From Streptomyces profundus (GTDB taxonomy: Bacteria > Actinomycetota > Actinomycetes > Streptomycetales > Streptomycetaceae), in the NCBI RefSeq assembly GCF_020740535.1, contig NZ_CP082362.1, positions 2,843,501 to 2,907,500 of the forward strand: 64,000 nt of DNA, written 5' to 3'. Under the pieces are notes generated by a model. The model was given only the letters and a program-made list of their open reading frames with translations, had not been told where the DNA came from and ran no database searches. The position numbers were made by a program, and so were the translations under genes. This document shows positions 54,029 through 62,954 of this stretch, piece after piece; the stretch's first letter is position 1, and the number at the start of each line of letters is the position of its first letter.

Positions 54029-54155
54029 AGATTGTGTCCGTTTTGTCCCTGCAAAGTGACCGGTGCCACACGGACCAACACGGACACCGAGCCACACTCC
54101 TCACCTATACGCCCCTGAAGGGAAAAATCGACCCCGAATGCTAATCCAAATCGGG

Positions 54156-54434
54156 TCAAGCCCCCAAAGCCCGCCGCAGCCGCCGCTCGTCGACCCGCCA
54201 GAAATCGTGCTGCTCCCCGTCCACCAACACCACCGGGATCTGCTCCCAGTACCTGCGGCGCAACTCGGCGTCCTGGTCGATGTCCCGCTCCTCCCAACGA
54301 GCTCCCAACTCGTCGCACACCTCGCTGACCACCTGCCGCGCGTCATCGCAGAGATGACACCCGGACCGGCCGATCAACGTCACCACACGCTCGGCGACCG
54401 GACGCTTACGGGAGGCACGGCGCAGCAGACTCAT
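54156..54434 (-). CDS. Glutaredoxin-like/thioredoxin-fold protein with GCHLC
   Basis: A 92-aa protein. [22 protein letters not shown] has a CxxC redox centre (CHLC) in thioredoxin-fold position, and the IPVVLVDG block supplies the cis-Pro. The ATG at 54434 is one of several in-frame starts nearby. The family (glutaredoxin_2/DUF836-like) reduces disulfides or mixed thiols in the cytoplasm; the partner is unknown. It lies upstream of rex on the same strand. Confidence 0.85.
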   Translation of the reverse strand: MSLLRRASRKRPVAERVVTLIGRSGCHLCDDARQVVSEVCDELGARWEERDIDQDAELRRRYWEQIPVVLVDGEQHDFWRVDERRLRRALGA

Positions 54435-54583
54435 GCCGCCCATTCTGCCGCCGAACGGACGCCCCGGACGCCACCCGGCACCTTCCGGCACCCTCGACAA
54501 GCCGTCGACGAGCCACCGACAGGCCACCGAAGGGCCACCCGGGCCCCATCCGGTGGACCGGACGGGATGGCTATGCTCGACAT

Positions 54584-55552
54584 ATGGCCAGGCCCCGCTA
54601 TTCCGGCTTTCCCGCGCTGACCTCGTGGGCCGCCCGTCCCAAGGGCTGGCTCGCCGCACGCCGACGCACGGCGACCGAGCGCAGCGTGCTGGCGGGTGAG
54701 GCGGCGGCCGAGGCCGCGCGCCAGGCAGCGCACGCCCCCGCGCGAGAAGACGAGGACGCGCCCGCCTTCCCCACCCCTGGCGACCCCAGGGCCGCCGCCT
54801 TCTTCGACCTGGACAACACGGTCATGCAGGGCGCGGCGATCTTCCACCTCGGACGCGGCCTCTACAAGCGGAAGTTCTTCACCAAGCGCGAACTGGTCCG
54901 CTTCGCCTGGCAGCAGGCGTACTTCCGGCTGGCCGGCTCCGAGCACTCGGGGCACATGGCGGACGCCAAGGACAGCGCCCTCTCCATCGTCCAGGGCCAC
55001 CGGGTCGCCGATCTGATGGCCATCGGCGAGGAGATCTACGACGAGTACATGGCCGGCCGCATCTGGCCGGGCACCAGGGCCCTCGCCCAGGCGCACCTGG
55101 ACGCCGGCCAGCGCGTGTGGCTGGTGACGGCGGCCCCCGTCGAGACGGCGGCGATCATCGCCCGCAGGCTCGGCCTGACCGGCGCGCTCGGCACGGTCGC
55201 CGAGTCCGTCGGCGGCGTCTACACGGGCCGCCTGGTGGGCGAGCCCCTGCACGGCCCGGCCAAGGCCGTGGCGGTCAGGGCGCTGGCCGAGGCCGAGGGC
55301 CTGGACCTGGCCCGCTGCGCCGCCTACAGCGACTCGGCCAACGACATCCCGTTGCTGTCACTGGTCGGCCACCCCTACGCGATCAACCCGGACAGCCAAC
55401 TGCGCGCCCACGCGAAGGAGATGGGCTGGCGGCTGCGGGACTACCGCAGGGGCCGCAAGGCCGTCCGCATCGGGGTGCCGGCCGCGGCCGGCGCGGGCGC
55501 GGTGGTCGGCGGGGCCGCCGCCGCGGTCGCGGTCCATCGCCGCCGCCGCTGA
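54584..55552 (+). CDS. HAD-IB family phosphatase with C-terminal hydrophobic tail
   Basis: A 322-aa protein. HAD motif I is [13 protein letters not shown] (Asp75, Asp77), motif II is [10 protein letters not shown], and motif III/IV is [24 protein letters not shown], typical of subfamily IB (SerB-like). An Ala-rich N-terminal extension of about 65 residues precedes it. A hydrophobic Gly/Ala segment and a RRRR tail at the end suggest membrane tethering. Substrate unknown; phosphoserine or lysophospholipid-type phosphates are typical for relatives. It points toward bldN. Confidence 0.87.
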   Translation: MARPRYSGFPALTSWAARPKGWLAARRRTATERSVLAGEAAAEAARQAAHAPAREDEDAPAFPTPGDPRAAAFFDLDNTVMQGAAIFHLGRGLYKRKFFTKRELVRFAWQQAYFRLAGSEHSGHMADAKDSALSIVQGHRVADLMAIGEEIYDEYMAGRIWPGTRALAQAHLDAGQRVWLVTAAPVETAAIIARRLGLTGALGTVAESVGGVYTGRLVGEPLHGPAKAVAVRALAEAEGLDLARCAAYSDSANDIPLLSLVGHPYAINPDSQLRAHAKEMGWRLRDYRRGRKAVRIGVPAAAGAGAVVGGAAAAVAVHRRRR

Positions 55553-55997
55553 GGCGACTCGGGCATCCCGGGGCGAATGACGCGTCGGGTGTGACTATCC
55601 CCTGGTCAGGTCGTTGGGTTGGCTGACCCGTGCTCCCGAGCTCCGGCCGGTCCGCCACTGACATGCGGCGCTCATCGCGGCGCTCATCCGGCGCCGTCCC
55701 CATATTCGCCGCAGGCACAGGCGGAACAGGGGGGCCGCACCCACATCGATCAATATCGGTCACCGCCTTATCAAGAACACGGCCTTTACGGTCAACTTCC
55801 CCCTGGCGTTACCGTGGCGCGGCGAACACAACGCGTAACTCTTCAAACCGAATCGGCGATTTCCGCAACTGGGCGTAGCGCTGTCTTCACGAAGCGTTAT
55901 TCTCCTCAGACGCGTTCCGGTCCCCACCCGTCCCCAGCCAGGTGACGGCACCGGACCAAGTACCGCTCGTCTTGGAAGCTCTGCCTCTGGGAGTCCC
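55553..55997. other. Upstream region of bldN
   Basis: About 445 bp without a convincing gene, AT-enriched around 55740-55910. Contains GTTAC (55814) and GTAAC (55834) as an inverted half-site pair 15 bp apart, reminiscent of but not proven to be a BldD site. No -10/-35 pair was assigned. bldN promoters are known to be developmentally controlled. Confidence 0.45.
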
Positions 55998-56786
55998 GTG
56001 TACCCACACGTCGGGGTTGTCGCCTCGGGCCTGGCTACGCTGCGCACGACGGTCCTCGACCGGCTGCGCGACCTTGTCCCCCCCGCGTTCGCCACCCCTG
56101 CCTTCGCCACACCCGTCCCCGCGGGCCCGTTCGCCTACGCCCTGGCCGAAAGCACCGCCGGCCCCACCACCGTCGGCAGACGCGCCCGCGCCGGCTCCGC
56201 CGGCGCCTCCACCGCCAGGCGGCCCGCCGCCGACAGCGACAGCCGCCGCATGATGGATCTGGTCGAGCGCGCCCAGAACGGCGAGTCGGAGGCGTTCGGC
56301 AGCCTCTACGACCACTACTCGGACACGGTCTACCGCTATATCTACTACCGCGTCGGCGGCCGGGCCACCGCCGAGGACCTCACCAGTGAGACCTTCCTGC
56401 GCGCCCTGCGCCGCATCGGCACCTTCACCTGGCAGGGGCGCGACTTCGGCGCCTGGCTGGTCACCATCGCGCGCAACCTGGTCGCCGACCACTTCAAGTC
56501 GAGCCGATTCCGCCTCGAAGTGACCACGGGCGAAATGCTGGACGCCAACGAGGTGGAGCGCAGCCCCGAGGAGTCGGTGCTGGAGTCGCTGGCCAACTCC
56601 GCCCTGTTGGACGCGGTGCACAAGCTCAACCCCCAACAGCAGGAGTGCGTCACGCTGCGGTTCCTGCAAGGGCTCTCGGTCGCCGAGACGGCCCGGGTCA
56701 TGGGCAAGAACGAGGGCGCGATCAAGACACTCCAGTACCGCGCCGTACGCACCCTCGCCCGGCTCCTCCCCGACGACGCACGCTGA
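55998..56786 (+). CDS. bldN: Developmental ECF sigma factor BldN with N-terminal pro-sequence
   Basis: A 262-aa ECF sigma factor. The GTG at 55998 follows GGGAG. The first 86 residues (YPHVGVVASGLATLRTTVLD ...) form the pro-region removed in S. coelicolor. Region 2 contains FGSLYDHYSDTVYRYIYYRVGG and TAEDLTSETFLRALRRIGTF; region 4 is LNPQQQECVTLRFLQGLSVAETARVMGKNEGAIKTLQYRA in outline. BldN directs aerial-mycelium genes (chaplins, rodlins, bldM) and is held by the membrane anti-sigma RsbN encoded next to it. Very close to the S. coelicolor protein as I recall it. Confidence 0.95.
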   Translation: MYPHVGVVASGLATLRTTVLDRLRDLVPPAFATPAFATPVPAGPFAYALAESTAGPTTVGRRARAGSAGASTARRPAADSDSRRMMDLVERAQNGESEAFGSLYDHYSDTVYRYIYYRVGGRATAEDLTSETFLRALRRIGTFTWQGRDFGAWLVTIARNLVADHFKSSRFRLEVTTGEMLDANEVERSPEESVLESLANSALLDAVHKLNPQQQECVTLRFLQGLSVAETARVMGKNEGAIKTLQYRAVRTLARLLPDDAR

Positions 56787-56936
56787 ACCGCCACGCCCGC
56801 TGAACCGCCGCGCACGGTGCGGCACCACACCCGGTGAACCACGGCGCGCGGCGCCGCACTCCCCGCACACACACCCTCCTCCGGAGCATGACAGGGTGTA
56901 GGCATGGGCAGTCAATCAGTCACATAATCTGTCAGC

Positions 56937-56965
56937 CGTAACCCGACTGCCGGTCCACTCGTTGT
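56937..56965 (+). promoter_or_regulatory. Candidate BldN-type promoter before rsbN
   Basis: CGTAAC (56937-56942) and CGTTGT (56960-56965) are separated by 17 bp. They resemble the -35/-10 elements I recall for BldN-dependent promoters. They lie about 127 bp upstream of the rsbN start in a 305-bp intergenic region otherwise without genes. It would give feedback: BldN driving its own anti-sigma factor. Confidence 0.6.
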
Positions 56966-57091
56966 CGGGTTCGCGGACTCCCTACGGCCACATTCCGCCA
57001 GGGGTTTCACTCATCCGGATGCTCCTGGCAGAAGCCCGAAACTTCCATACCCGTTAGGGAGTCCTTCGTGTGACGAGAGGAGGTGCCGTCC

Positions 57092-58384
57092 GTGATCGGT
57101 TCCGTGTCGGCAAACCGCCGCGCCCTTGCCTTCGCCCAGCTGCTCGAAGAGGCCCACCCACCAGAGGAGCCCCGTTGCGGCGAAGAGCCCCGGCATAACG
57201 AAGTGACCCCGGCGGCCAGGCCCCATGCCGGCTCCGCCCAAGGGGTCGAGCAGTCCGCCCTGTTGTCCGTGGTGGACCGGCTGACCGCCCTGCCCAGGCC
57301 CGAGCTGTCCGCCGAGACACGCGCGGACCAGCGCGCCGCGCTGCTCACCGCGATGAACGACACCCGAGCCGAGGGCGGCGCCGAAGCCGCCCAGAGGCCG
57401 GCCCTGGTCCCCCAGCAACAGCGCAGGGAGCATGCCGGTGGCCTCGCCGTCGGGCCGTTCGGCCGGCTGCGCCCGCGCTCCCGGCTCTCCAAGGGGCTGG
57501 CCGCCGGCGGGCTCGCCGCCGGCGTGGCGGCCGGCGCCTTCGGCGGCGTCGCCGCCGCCTCGGGCGACGCCCTGCCGGGCGACACCCTGTACGGCCTGAA
57601 ACGCGGCATGGAGGATCTCCGCCTGGACTTCGCCAGCGGCGACGCCGACCGCGGCCAGCTCTACCTCGACCACGCCGCCACCCGACTCCACGAGGCCCAA
57701 CAGCTGCTCACCCAGGAGCCACCCGACGGCACACCGGACCACGAGCGGCTCGGCGAGGTCCGCCGCGCGCTCTCCAACATGCGCGACGACGCCGCCGAGG
57801 GCCACCGGCTGCTCACCCGCGCCTACGAGACCGACGGCACCATCGGCTCCATCCAGTCCCTCTCCAGCTTCTTCGAGGGCCAGAGCACCACCTGGGACGA
57901 GGTCCGCCGGCTCCTCCCGCCCCAACTGGGCGATGTGAAGGCCGAGGTCACCGACGTCCTGGACGCCATGCAGGAGGACATCGCGCCGCTCCGCTCGCTG
58001 CTTCCGCCCGAGCCGGAGGGCACCGCCCTGGCCGACGAGCGGAGCAACGGCTCGCTGCGCCCTTCGGCGACGGCCGACGCCGAGCCCATGGCCTCGCCCA
58101 GCCGCGCCCTGTCCGGCCCTGGCAGCGCGGCCGACGAGGCCGCCCCCGATGCCGAGGCGGGTTCGGCCAGCCCCGAGCCGCCGGCCGAGAGCGGCGGCCT
58201 GCTCGGCGGCACCGGCCTGCTCGACACCATCGTCCCCGAGGAGCAGCCCAGAACACAGGGCCCGTCCAACACCCCGGAGTCCACCAAGCCGCAGGAGGGC
58301 GACGACATCACCATCCCGCCCCTGTTGGACGATCTGCTGCCCGATCTCGGCCTGGAGGTCAGACCCGACGACACCGGAGACTGA
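57092..58384 (+). CDS. rsbN: BldN anti-sigma factor RsbN (DUF5667)
   Basis: About 430 aa. I chose the GTG at 57092 over 57083 because AGGAGG sits 7 bp ahead of it. The N-terminal 110 residues (ANRRALAFAQLLEE...) form the cytoplasmic sigma-binding portion. One membrane helix (GLAAGGLAAGVAAGAFGGVAAA, about 135-155) follows. The DUF5667 extracytoplasmic domain contains DALPGDTLYGLKRGMEDLRL and YLDHAATRLHEAQQLL. The tail is acidic and Pro-rich. Its place directly downstream of bldN and the domain order identify RsbN. Confidence 0.92.
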   Translation: MIGSVSANRRALAFAQLLEEAHPPEEPRCGEEPRHNEVTPAARPHAGSAQGVEQSALLSVVDRLTALPRPELSAETRADQRAALLTAMNDTRAEGGAEAAQRPALVPQQQRREHAGGLAVGPFGRLRPRSRLSKGLAAGGLAAGVAAGAFGGVAAASGDALPGDTLYGLKRGMEDLRLDFASGDADRGQLYLDHAATRLHEAQQLLTQEPPDGTPDHERLGEVRRALSNMRDDAAEGHRLLTRAYETDGTIGSIQSLSSFFEGQSTTWDEVRRLLPPQLGDVKAEVTDVLDAMQEDIAPLRSLLPPEPEGTALADERSNGSLRPSATADAEPMASPSRALSGPGSAADEAAPDAEAGSASPEPPAESGGLLGGTGLLDTIVPEEQPRTQGPSNTPESTKPQEGDDITIPPLLDDLLPDLGLEVRPDDTGD

Positions 58385-58425
58385 GCACCCGCGCGGGCCA
58401 CGGCGGCAGGGCGGCGGGAAGGGGC

Positions 58426-59400
58426 TCAGAAGAACACCGAACGGCGAGCCACCAGCAGCTTGTAGAGGGTGTGCTGGATGGTCTCCCTGACCTGGTCGGT
58501 CAGTTGGAACATCAGCATCGGGTCGTCCGCCGCCTCCGGCGGCAGATCCCCCGTCTCGATCGGCTCGCCGAACTCGATGGTCCACTTGGTCGGCAGGGGT
58601 ATCGCGCCCAACGGGCCCAGCCAGGGGAACGTCGGCGTCACGGGGAAGTACGGCAGGCCCAACAGCCGAGCGACCGTCCGCGCGTTGCCCACCATCGGGT
58701 AGATCTCCTCGGCCCCCACGATCGAGCACGGCACGATCGGCGCCCGCGCCCGCAGCGCCGTACTCACGAACCCGCCCCGGCCGAACCGCTGGAGCTTGTA
58801 CCGCTCGGCGAAGGGCTTGCCTATGCCTTTGAAGCCCTCGGGCATCACGCCGACCAACTCGCCGCGCTCCAGCAGCTCCTGGGCGTCCTCCGCACAGGCC
58901 AACGTGTGTCCCGCCTTGCGCGCCAGCTCGTTGACCACCGGCAGCTGGAACACCAGGTCAGCGGCCAGCAACCGAAGGCGGCGCCCCGCCGGATGCCGGT
59001 CGCGCACCGCCACCTGGGCCATCAGCCCGTCCCATGGCAGCGTGCCCGAGTGGTTGGCGACGATCAGCGCGCCCCCCTCGTCCGGCACGTTCTCGATCCC
59101 GCGCACCTCGACCCGGAAGTACCGCTCGAACACCGGCCGCAGCAGCGTCATCAGAACCTCGTCGGTGAGGTCCTCGTCGTAGCCGAAGTCGTCCACCTCG
59201 TAGTCCCCGGCCAACCTCCGGCGGACAAAGGCAAGTCCACGGGCCAGCGCCGCGTCCCAGCCCGGGCCCGTCTCCGGAGGCGCCGCGGACTCCCCGGCCC
59301 CCGTGGACTCGCCCGGCCCGTCGGGCCGTTCACCGGGATCCGTGGCCCGCAGGGAGCGTCGCTCGCCCTCGTCGAACGGGATCACCTTGGCATCAGCCAC
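58426..59400 (-). CDS. Lysophospholipid acyltransferase (PlsC-like)
   Basis: A 324-aa acyltransferase of the LPLAT/PlsC superfamily. Motif I is NHSGTLPWDGLMAQ (HxxxxD as NHSGTLPWD), and the substrate-Gly block is GVMPEGFKGIGKPFAERYKL. Upstream sequence (RVEVRGIENVPDEGGALIVANHS in outline) is typical. It has a charged N-terminus and no obvious membrane spans. It transfers acyl chains to lysophosphatidate or related lipids in phospholipid synthesis. The GTG at 59400 overlaps the epimerase stop by 8 bp, so the two are coupled. Confidence 0.9.
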   Translation of the reverse strand: MADAKVIPFDEGERRSLRATDPGERPDGPGESTGAGESAAPPETGPGWDAALARGLAFVRRRLAGDYEVDDFGYDEDLTDEVLMTLLRPVFERYFRVEVRGIENVPDEGGALIVANHSGTLPWDGLMAQVAVRDRHPAGRRLRLLAADLVFQLPVVNELARKAGHTLACAEDAQELLERGELVGVMPEGFKGIGKPFAERYKLQRFGRGGFVSTALRARAPIVPCSIVGAEEIYPMVGNARTVARLLGLPYFPVTPTFPWLGPLGAIPLPTKWTIEFGEPIETGDLPPEAADDPMLMFQLTDQVRETIQHTLYKLLVARRSVFF

Positions 59401-60424
59401 GACGCAACGCCTCCTGGAACCGGTCGAACGCCTGCGAGAGGGTGTCGGGCGGCAGCAGCCCGGGCCCGTGGACGGCCCCGAAGTCCGCGATGGTCAACGC
59501 CGTGCTGTGCGGCAGCGGGCCCCCCATCGCCGCCCGCAGCCGCGCGGTCCGCACCACCCGGCCGGCCAGCAGGGAACGGAACCGCTCCGCCGAGACGCCG
59601 GCGACCCCCATCGCCCGCAGCGTCGAACCGAACCAGGGGGCGAGCGGCGACATCAGGGGCACCGTGGGCCGCCCCAGCCGGCGCGCGGCCTGGGAGAGCG
59701 TCACCACCCCGTCACCGGCCACGTTGAACACCGTGAACGCCCCCTCGTCCAGACCCGGTTCGCCCGACGCACGGCCCAACACCTCCAGCGCGTCGTCCTC
59801 GTGCAGCAGTTGGAGGCGCGGGTCATAGCCCCACACCGTGGGCAGCACCGGCAGCCGGAAGTAGGCCGCCAGCGGGGCGTCCGACCCCGGGCCCAACAGA
59901 TGCGCGAACCGCAGCACCGTGACGGACACATCGGGGCGCCGCCGGGCGAAGCCCCGCACATACTCCTCGACCTCGGCCACATCCCTCGCGAAGCCCTCGC
60001 CGCCCGGCGCCCTCGGCGGGCTGTCCTCGTCGAACACGGCCGGCTCGCGCGCCGAGCCGCCATAGATCCGCGTGCTGGAGCGGACGACCAGCCGTCGCAC
60101 CCCGGGGACCCGCTGGCAGGCGCCGAGGAGCCGCATCGTGCCCAGGACGTTCGCCTCCCGCGCCGACGTCCGCCCCCCTGGCGCTCCCGCCTCCTCCCGG
60201 AGGTCGAGGTGCACCACCGTGTCCACGGCGCGCTCCACCAGCACCGAGACGACCGTCGGCCCGTTGAGGTCGATCCGCACGAACTCCGTGTCCGGCACGG
60301 GGCTCACCGGGGCCCGGCTGTCCACACCGATCAGCCGCGCCACCCCCGCGTCCCGCCGCAGAAAGCGGAGCAGCCGGCCGCCCAGCTGGCCAGCGGCCCC
60401 GGTGACCAGCACGTTCCTCCCCAT
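59393..60424 (-). CDS. NAD-dependent epimerase/dehydratase family protein
   Basis: A 343-aa extended-SDR protein. The glycine motif is VLVTGAAGQLGGRLLRFL; D-R and DLNG blocks follow. The usual YxxxK catalytic motif is not obvious; the segment VRSSTRIYGGSAREPAVF carries Tyr but no clear K three residues on. Sugar-nucleotide epimerisation is therefore uncertain. It lies upstream of the acyltransferase gene and overlaps it by 8 bp, an arrangement conserved in streptomycetes as I recall. Confidence 0.85.
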   Translation of the reverse strand: MGRNVLVTGAAGQLGGRLLRFLRRDAGVARLIGVDSRAPVSPVPDTEFVRIDLNGPTVVSVLVERAVDTVVHLDLREEAGAPGGRTSAREANVLGTMRLLGACQRVPGVRRLVVRSSTRIYGGSAREPAVFDEDSPPRAPGGEGFARDVAEVEEYVRGFARRRPDVSVTVLRFAHLLGPGSDAPLAAYFRLPVLPTVWGYDPRLQLLHEDDALEVLGRASGEPGLDEGAFTVFNVAGDGVVTLSQAARRLGRPTVPLMSPLAPWFGSTLRAMGVAGVSAERFRSLLAGRVVRTARLRAAMGGPLPHSTALTIADFGAVHGPGLLPPDTLSQAFDRFQEALRRG

Positions 60425-60492
60425 CGAACCCCCTCAGGACGCACGTCGGCCCTCCCGCCACAGGGGCGGGAGGGCCGGTCAGCAGCGTTCGC

Positions 60493-60591
60493 TCACTTCT
60501 TGTTGCGACGCTGCACACGAGTGCGCTTCAGCAACTTGCGGTGCTTCTTCTTCGCCATCCGCTTACGCCGCTTTTTGATAACAGAGCCCAC
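60493..60591 (-). CDS. Small ribosomal protein bS22
   Basis: A 32-aa, extremely basic protein: it begins [19 protein letters not shown] and ends [10 protein letters not shown]. It matches actinobacterial AURKAIP1/COX24-domain peptide bS22, found in the 30S subunit of mycobacteria and streptomycetes. The GTG at 60591 gives the conserved N-terminus. It is shorter than many gene finders' cut-off. It sits alone between the epimerase and BdtA-like genes. Confidence 0.9.
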   Translation of the reverse strand: MGSVIKKRRKRMAKKKHRKLLKRTRVQRRNKK

Positions 60592-60718
60592 GACTACCCT
60601 CGCTCACTTCGATTACTCGGTGCGGGGCGTCCGAGCCCACACGACCTACATGGGCTCAGCCTACCGGTCACCGGGTGATGCGGGTTAATCGAGGGGCATC
60701 GGGGGGCTCCGTCCGTTG

Positions 60719-60928
60719 TCAGGCGCTTTCCACGCCCACAAAGGACTCTCGGAGGTACTCATGAACGGCTTGCTCGGGAACTCGGAAGGACCTTCCCACT
60801 CGAATCGCAGGCAGATGACCGGCGTGCACCAAGCGGTACACGGTCATCTTGGAGACTCGCATCACCGCGGCGACCTCCGCCACGGTCAGGAACTTGGCCT
60901 CGCTAAGAAGCCTTTCACCAGCAGCCAT
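60719..60928 (-). CDS. bdtA: Excisionase-fold DNA-binding protein, BdtA-like
   Basis: A 69-aa helix-turn-helix protein of the MerR/excisionase (HTH_17) type: FLTVAEVAAVMRVSKMTVYRLVHAGHLPAIRVGRSFRVPEQAVHEYL in outline. The ATG at 60928 gives the length I recall for S. coelicolor BdtA. It is small and basic, related in size and fold to BldC but a separate family member. Location near bldN-rsbN suggests the conserved developmental block. Its targets are unknown. Confidence 0.83.
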   Translation of the reverse strand: MAAGERLLSEAKFLTVAEVAAVMRVSKMTVYRLVHAGHLPAIRVGRSFRVPEQAVHEYLRESFVGVESA

Positions 60929-61527
60929 GTCACACCTGACCTTCCGCACATGTCGGACACCGGCTTCCCCTCCGGTGACTCCCTCTCGCATGTGCGCTCC
61001 TCCCCAGATTAGGGGCGGGTGATGCGAGTGGGGAAGAGGTGCCTCAACCGGCCTTATCCAACGAGCCGGTCCTTACCATGACAGAGAACACCCTTTGTCA
61101 CATAGTACGTACGCGGTGCGTAGCGACCGGCTCGCAGCCCGCCCCGGCCACGGACGGAACGCGCCGCAACGGCTGCCACCCGGCTCTCGACCCATGACTC
61201 CGGGACCAAGGGCCCCCGCCGCCCCACCTTCGCCGACTCCGCCCTGACCTGCGCGGAAGACACTTCCCCCGGCCCGTGGACCCGAACCGCCACACCGTCA
61301 ATCCGGCGCCGGAGAACAGCCCTTGAACGAGTGAAGGAGAAGACATGACCAAGCTGTGACGAGCCCGGCGACCGGGACATCCCACCCCCGAGGCCACCCG
61401 GGACGGGCACAACGAACGTAGAACCAATCAGGTCGTTTTGTCGATAGATCCCCCTGCGGTGAACGCAGCGGAACCTCGGCAGCCCCAACTACCCCGGGAG
61501 GACCGGACGTCGTAGGGGCGGGTCCGC
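60929..61527. other. Gene-free interval upstream of bdtA and downstream of acuC
   Basis: About 600 bp between bdtA and acuC. Short open frames here on the minus strand have no recognisable similarity or good ribosome-binding sites and I reject them. Near 61109 the sequence GTACGTACGCGGTGCGTAGC has TACG repeats. A small structured or non-coding RNA cannot be excluded. Confidence 0.45.
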
Positions 61528-62697
61528 TCAGGCGAGTAGACCGTGCAGGGGGAAGACCGCGCGCCGGGTGGCGAGGATCGCCTGGTCCACCCGATCCGCC
61601 GGGTCGTATCCCGCACCCCACTCCGTCCAACGAGGCGACCGGCCGTCCGTCATCCGCTGCGGCCCGATCCCCCGGGTCAGCGCGTAGACGCGCTGTTGCC
61701 ACTCCTCGGGGACCAGCGTCTCAGGGGCCACGGGGGCATGTGCCGCGATGCCCACCAGGTGGCTCCAGATCCGCGGCACCACGTCCACCACCGCGTATCC
61801 ACCGCCGCCGAGGGCCAGCCACCGACCGTCCGCATAGCTGTGCGCCCAGGCGTGAACAGCCTCGGCGCCCAGCCGCTGAGCGTCAAGGCTGAGCGTGAGA
61901 TGGGCGAGTGGATCCTCGAAGTGGGTGTCGGCCCCGTGTTGGGAGACCAGCGCCTGGGGGCGGAACTCGGCCAGCAGCTCGGGCACGACCGCGTGCAGGG
62001 CCCGGAGCCACTCCTCGTCGGAACTCCCCGCCGGCAGGGCGACGTTGACCGCGCTACCGGGGGCCTGCTCAGCTCCGGTCTCCTCGGGGCGGCCGGTGTG
62101 CGGGAAGAGGGTGCGGGGGTGCTCGTGCACGGAGATGGTGAGCACCCTGGGGTCGGACCAGAAGACGCTCTGCACCCCGTCCCCGTGGTGCACGTCCAGG
62201 TCGAGGTAGGCGACGCGTTCGGCGCCCAGCTCAAGCAGGCGCGCGACGGCGAGGGCGGCGTCGTTGTAGACGCAGAAGCCGGAGGCGGAGCCTGGCATCG
62301 CGTGGTGGAGCCCGCCGGCGAAGTTCACGGCGTGCGCGGCCTGGCCGTGCCACACCGTCTCGGCCCCGGCGACGGACTGGCCGGCGATCAGCGCTGATGC
62401 CTCGTGCATCCCGGCGAAGGCCCAGTTGTCACTCGTGCCGAGCCCGAACTTCTCGTCGGCGTCCTCGGGTTGGCGGGATGCGCGTTGCACGGCGGACACG
62501 TAGTCCGGTTGATGGACCGTGCGCAGCGTGGCCTCGTCCGCCGGGGACGCGCCACTGACGGCGATCCGCCGGTCGAGGCCGAGCGCCTCGACCAGGGCCA
62601 TGGTCAGGGTCAACCGCACCGGATCCATGGGGTGGCCAGGGCCGAAGTTGTAGTGTGTGACCTTCTCGTCCCACAGCAGACGCGCTTCTCCGCTCAT
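61528..62697 (-). CDS. acuC: Histone-deacetylase-family protein AcuC
   Basis: A 389-aa class I/II deacetylase-fold protein. The Zn ligands are visible in DLDVHHGDGVQ (Asp and His) and QHGADTHF (Asp). The paired catalytic His block is GGLHHAMP, and the Tyr/Gly block is LALGGGGYAVVDV. AcuC deacetylates proteins such as acetyl-CoA synthetase in other bacteria. ATG at 62697; a longer version lacks similarity. It sits right after the rRNA operon terminator. Confidence 0.93.
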   Translation of the reverse strand: MSGEARLLWDEKVTHYNFGPGHPMDPVRLTLTMALVEALGLDRRIAVSGASPADEATLRTVHQPDYVSAVQRASRQPEDADEKFGLGTSDNWAFAGMHEASALIAGQSVAGAETVWHGQAAHAVNFAGGLHHAMPGSASGFCVYNDAALAVARLLELGAERVAYLDLDVHHGDGVQSVFWSDPRVLTISVHEHPRTLFPHTGRPEETGAEQAPGSAVNVALPAGSSDEEWLRALHAVVPELLAEFRPQALVSQHGADTHFEDPLAHLTLSLDAQRLGAEAVHAWAHSYADGRWLALGGGGYAVVDVVPRIWSHLVGIAAHAPVAPETLVPEEWQQRVYALTRGIGPQRMTDGRSPRWTEWGAGYDPADRVDQAILATRRAVFPLHGLLA

Positions 62698-62719
62698 GGG
62701 CACACCGTAGCGGAAAGCA

Positions 62720-62772
62720 AAAGCAGGAGGGCCTCGCCGGAATCGATAATTCCGACAAGACCCTCCTGCTTT
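62720..62772 (-). terminator. rRNA operon terminator
   Basis: A long stem (AAAGCAGGAGGG... paired with ...CCCTCCTGCTTT) with inner A/U-rich GGAAT-ATTCC arms and a 5-nt loop lies about 12 bp past the 5S 3' end on the minus strand. It has G-U wobbles when read on that strand and is followed by TTTT. It insulates acuC. Confidence 0.88.
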
Positions 62773-62783
62773 ATTCAAAAATT

Positions 62784-62902
62784 GTCCGGCGGCGACCTAC
62801 TCTCCCACACGGTCCCCCATGCAGTACCATCGGCGCTGAAGAGCTTAGCTTCCGGGTTCGGAATGTAACCGGGCGTTTCCTCTCCGCCATGACCACCGGA
62901 AC
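62784..62902 (-). rRNA. rrf: 5S ribosomal RNA
   Basis: About 119 nt. On the minus strand it carries the diagnostic actinobacterial 5S segments AACGCCCGGTTACATTCCG and GAACCCGGAAGCTAAG, then GCGCCGATGGTACTGC and GGGAGAGTAGGTCGCC. Terminal segments GTTCCGGTGG and CCGCCGGACA can pair. Ends are estimated to within a few bases. Confidence 0.93.
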
Positions 62903-62954
62903 CCTATAAAAAGGCGTGGCCAAACAACGAAAATTCACAGTGGACGCGAGCATC

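Noticed and set aside
55630..55878. 82-codon open frame upstream of bldN
   Set aside because: No ribosome-binding site, no recognisable motif, and it lies in the bldN promoter region.
61054..61488. Short minus-strand open frames between bdtA and acuC
   Set aside because: Arg/Gly/Val-rich composition without motif or good start context.
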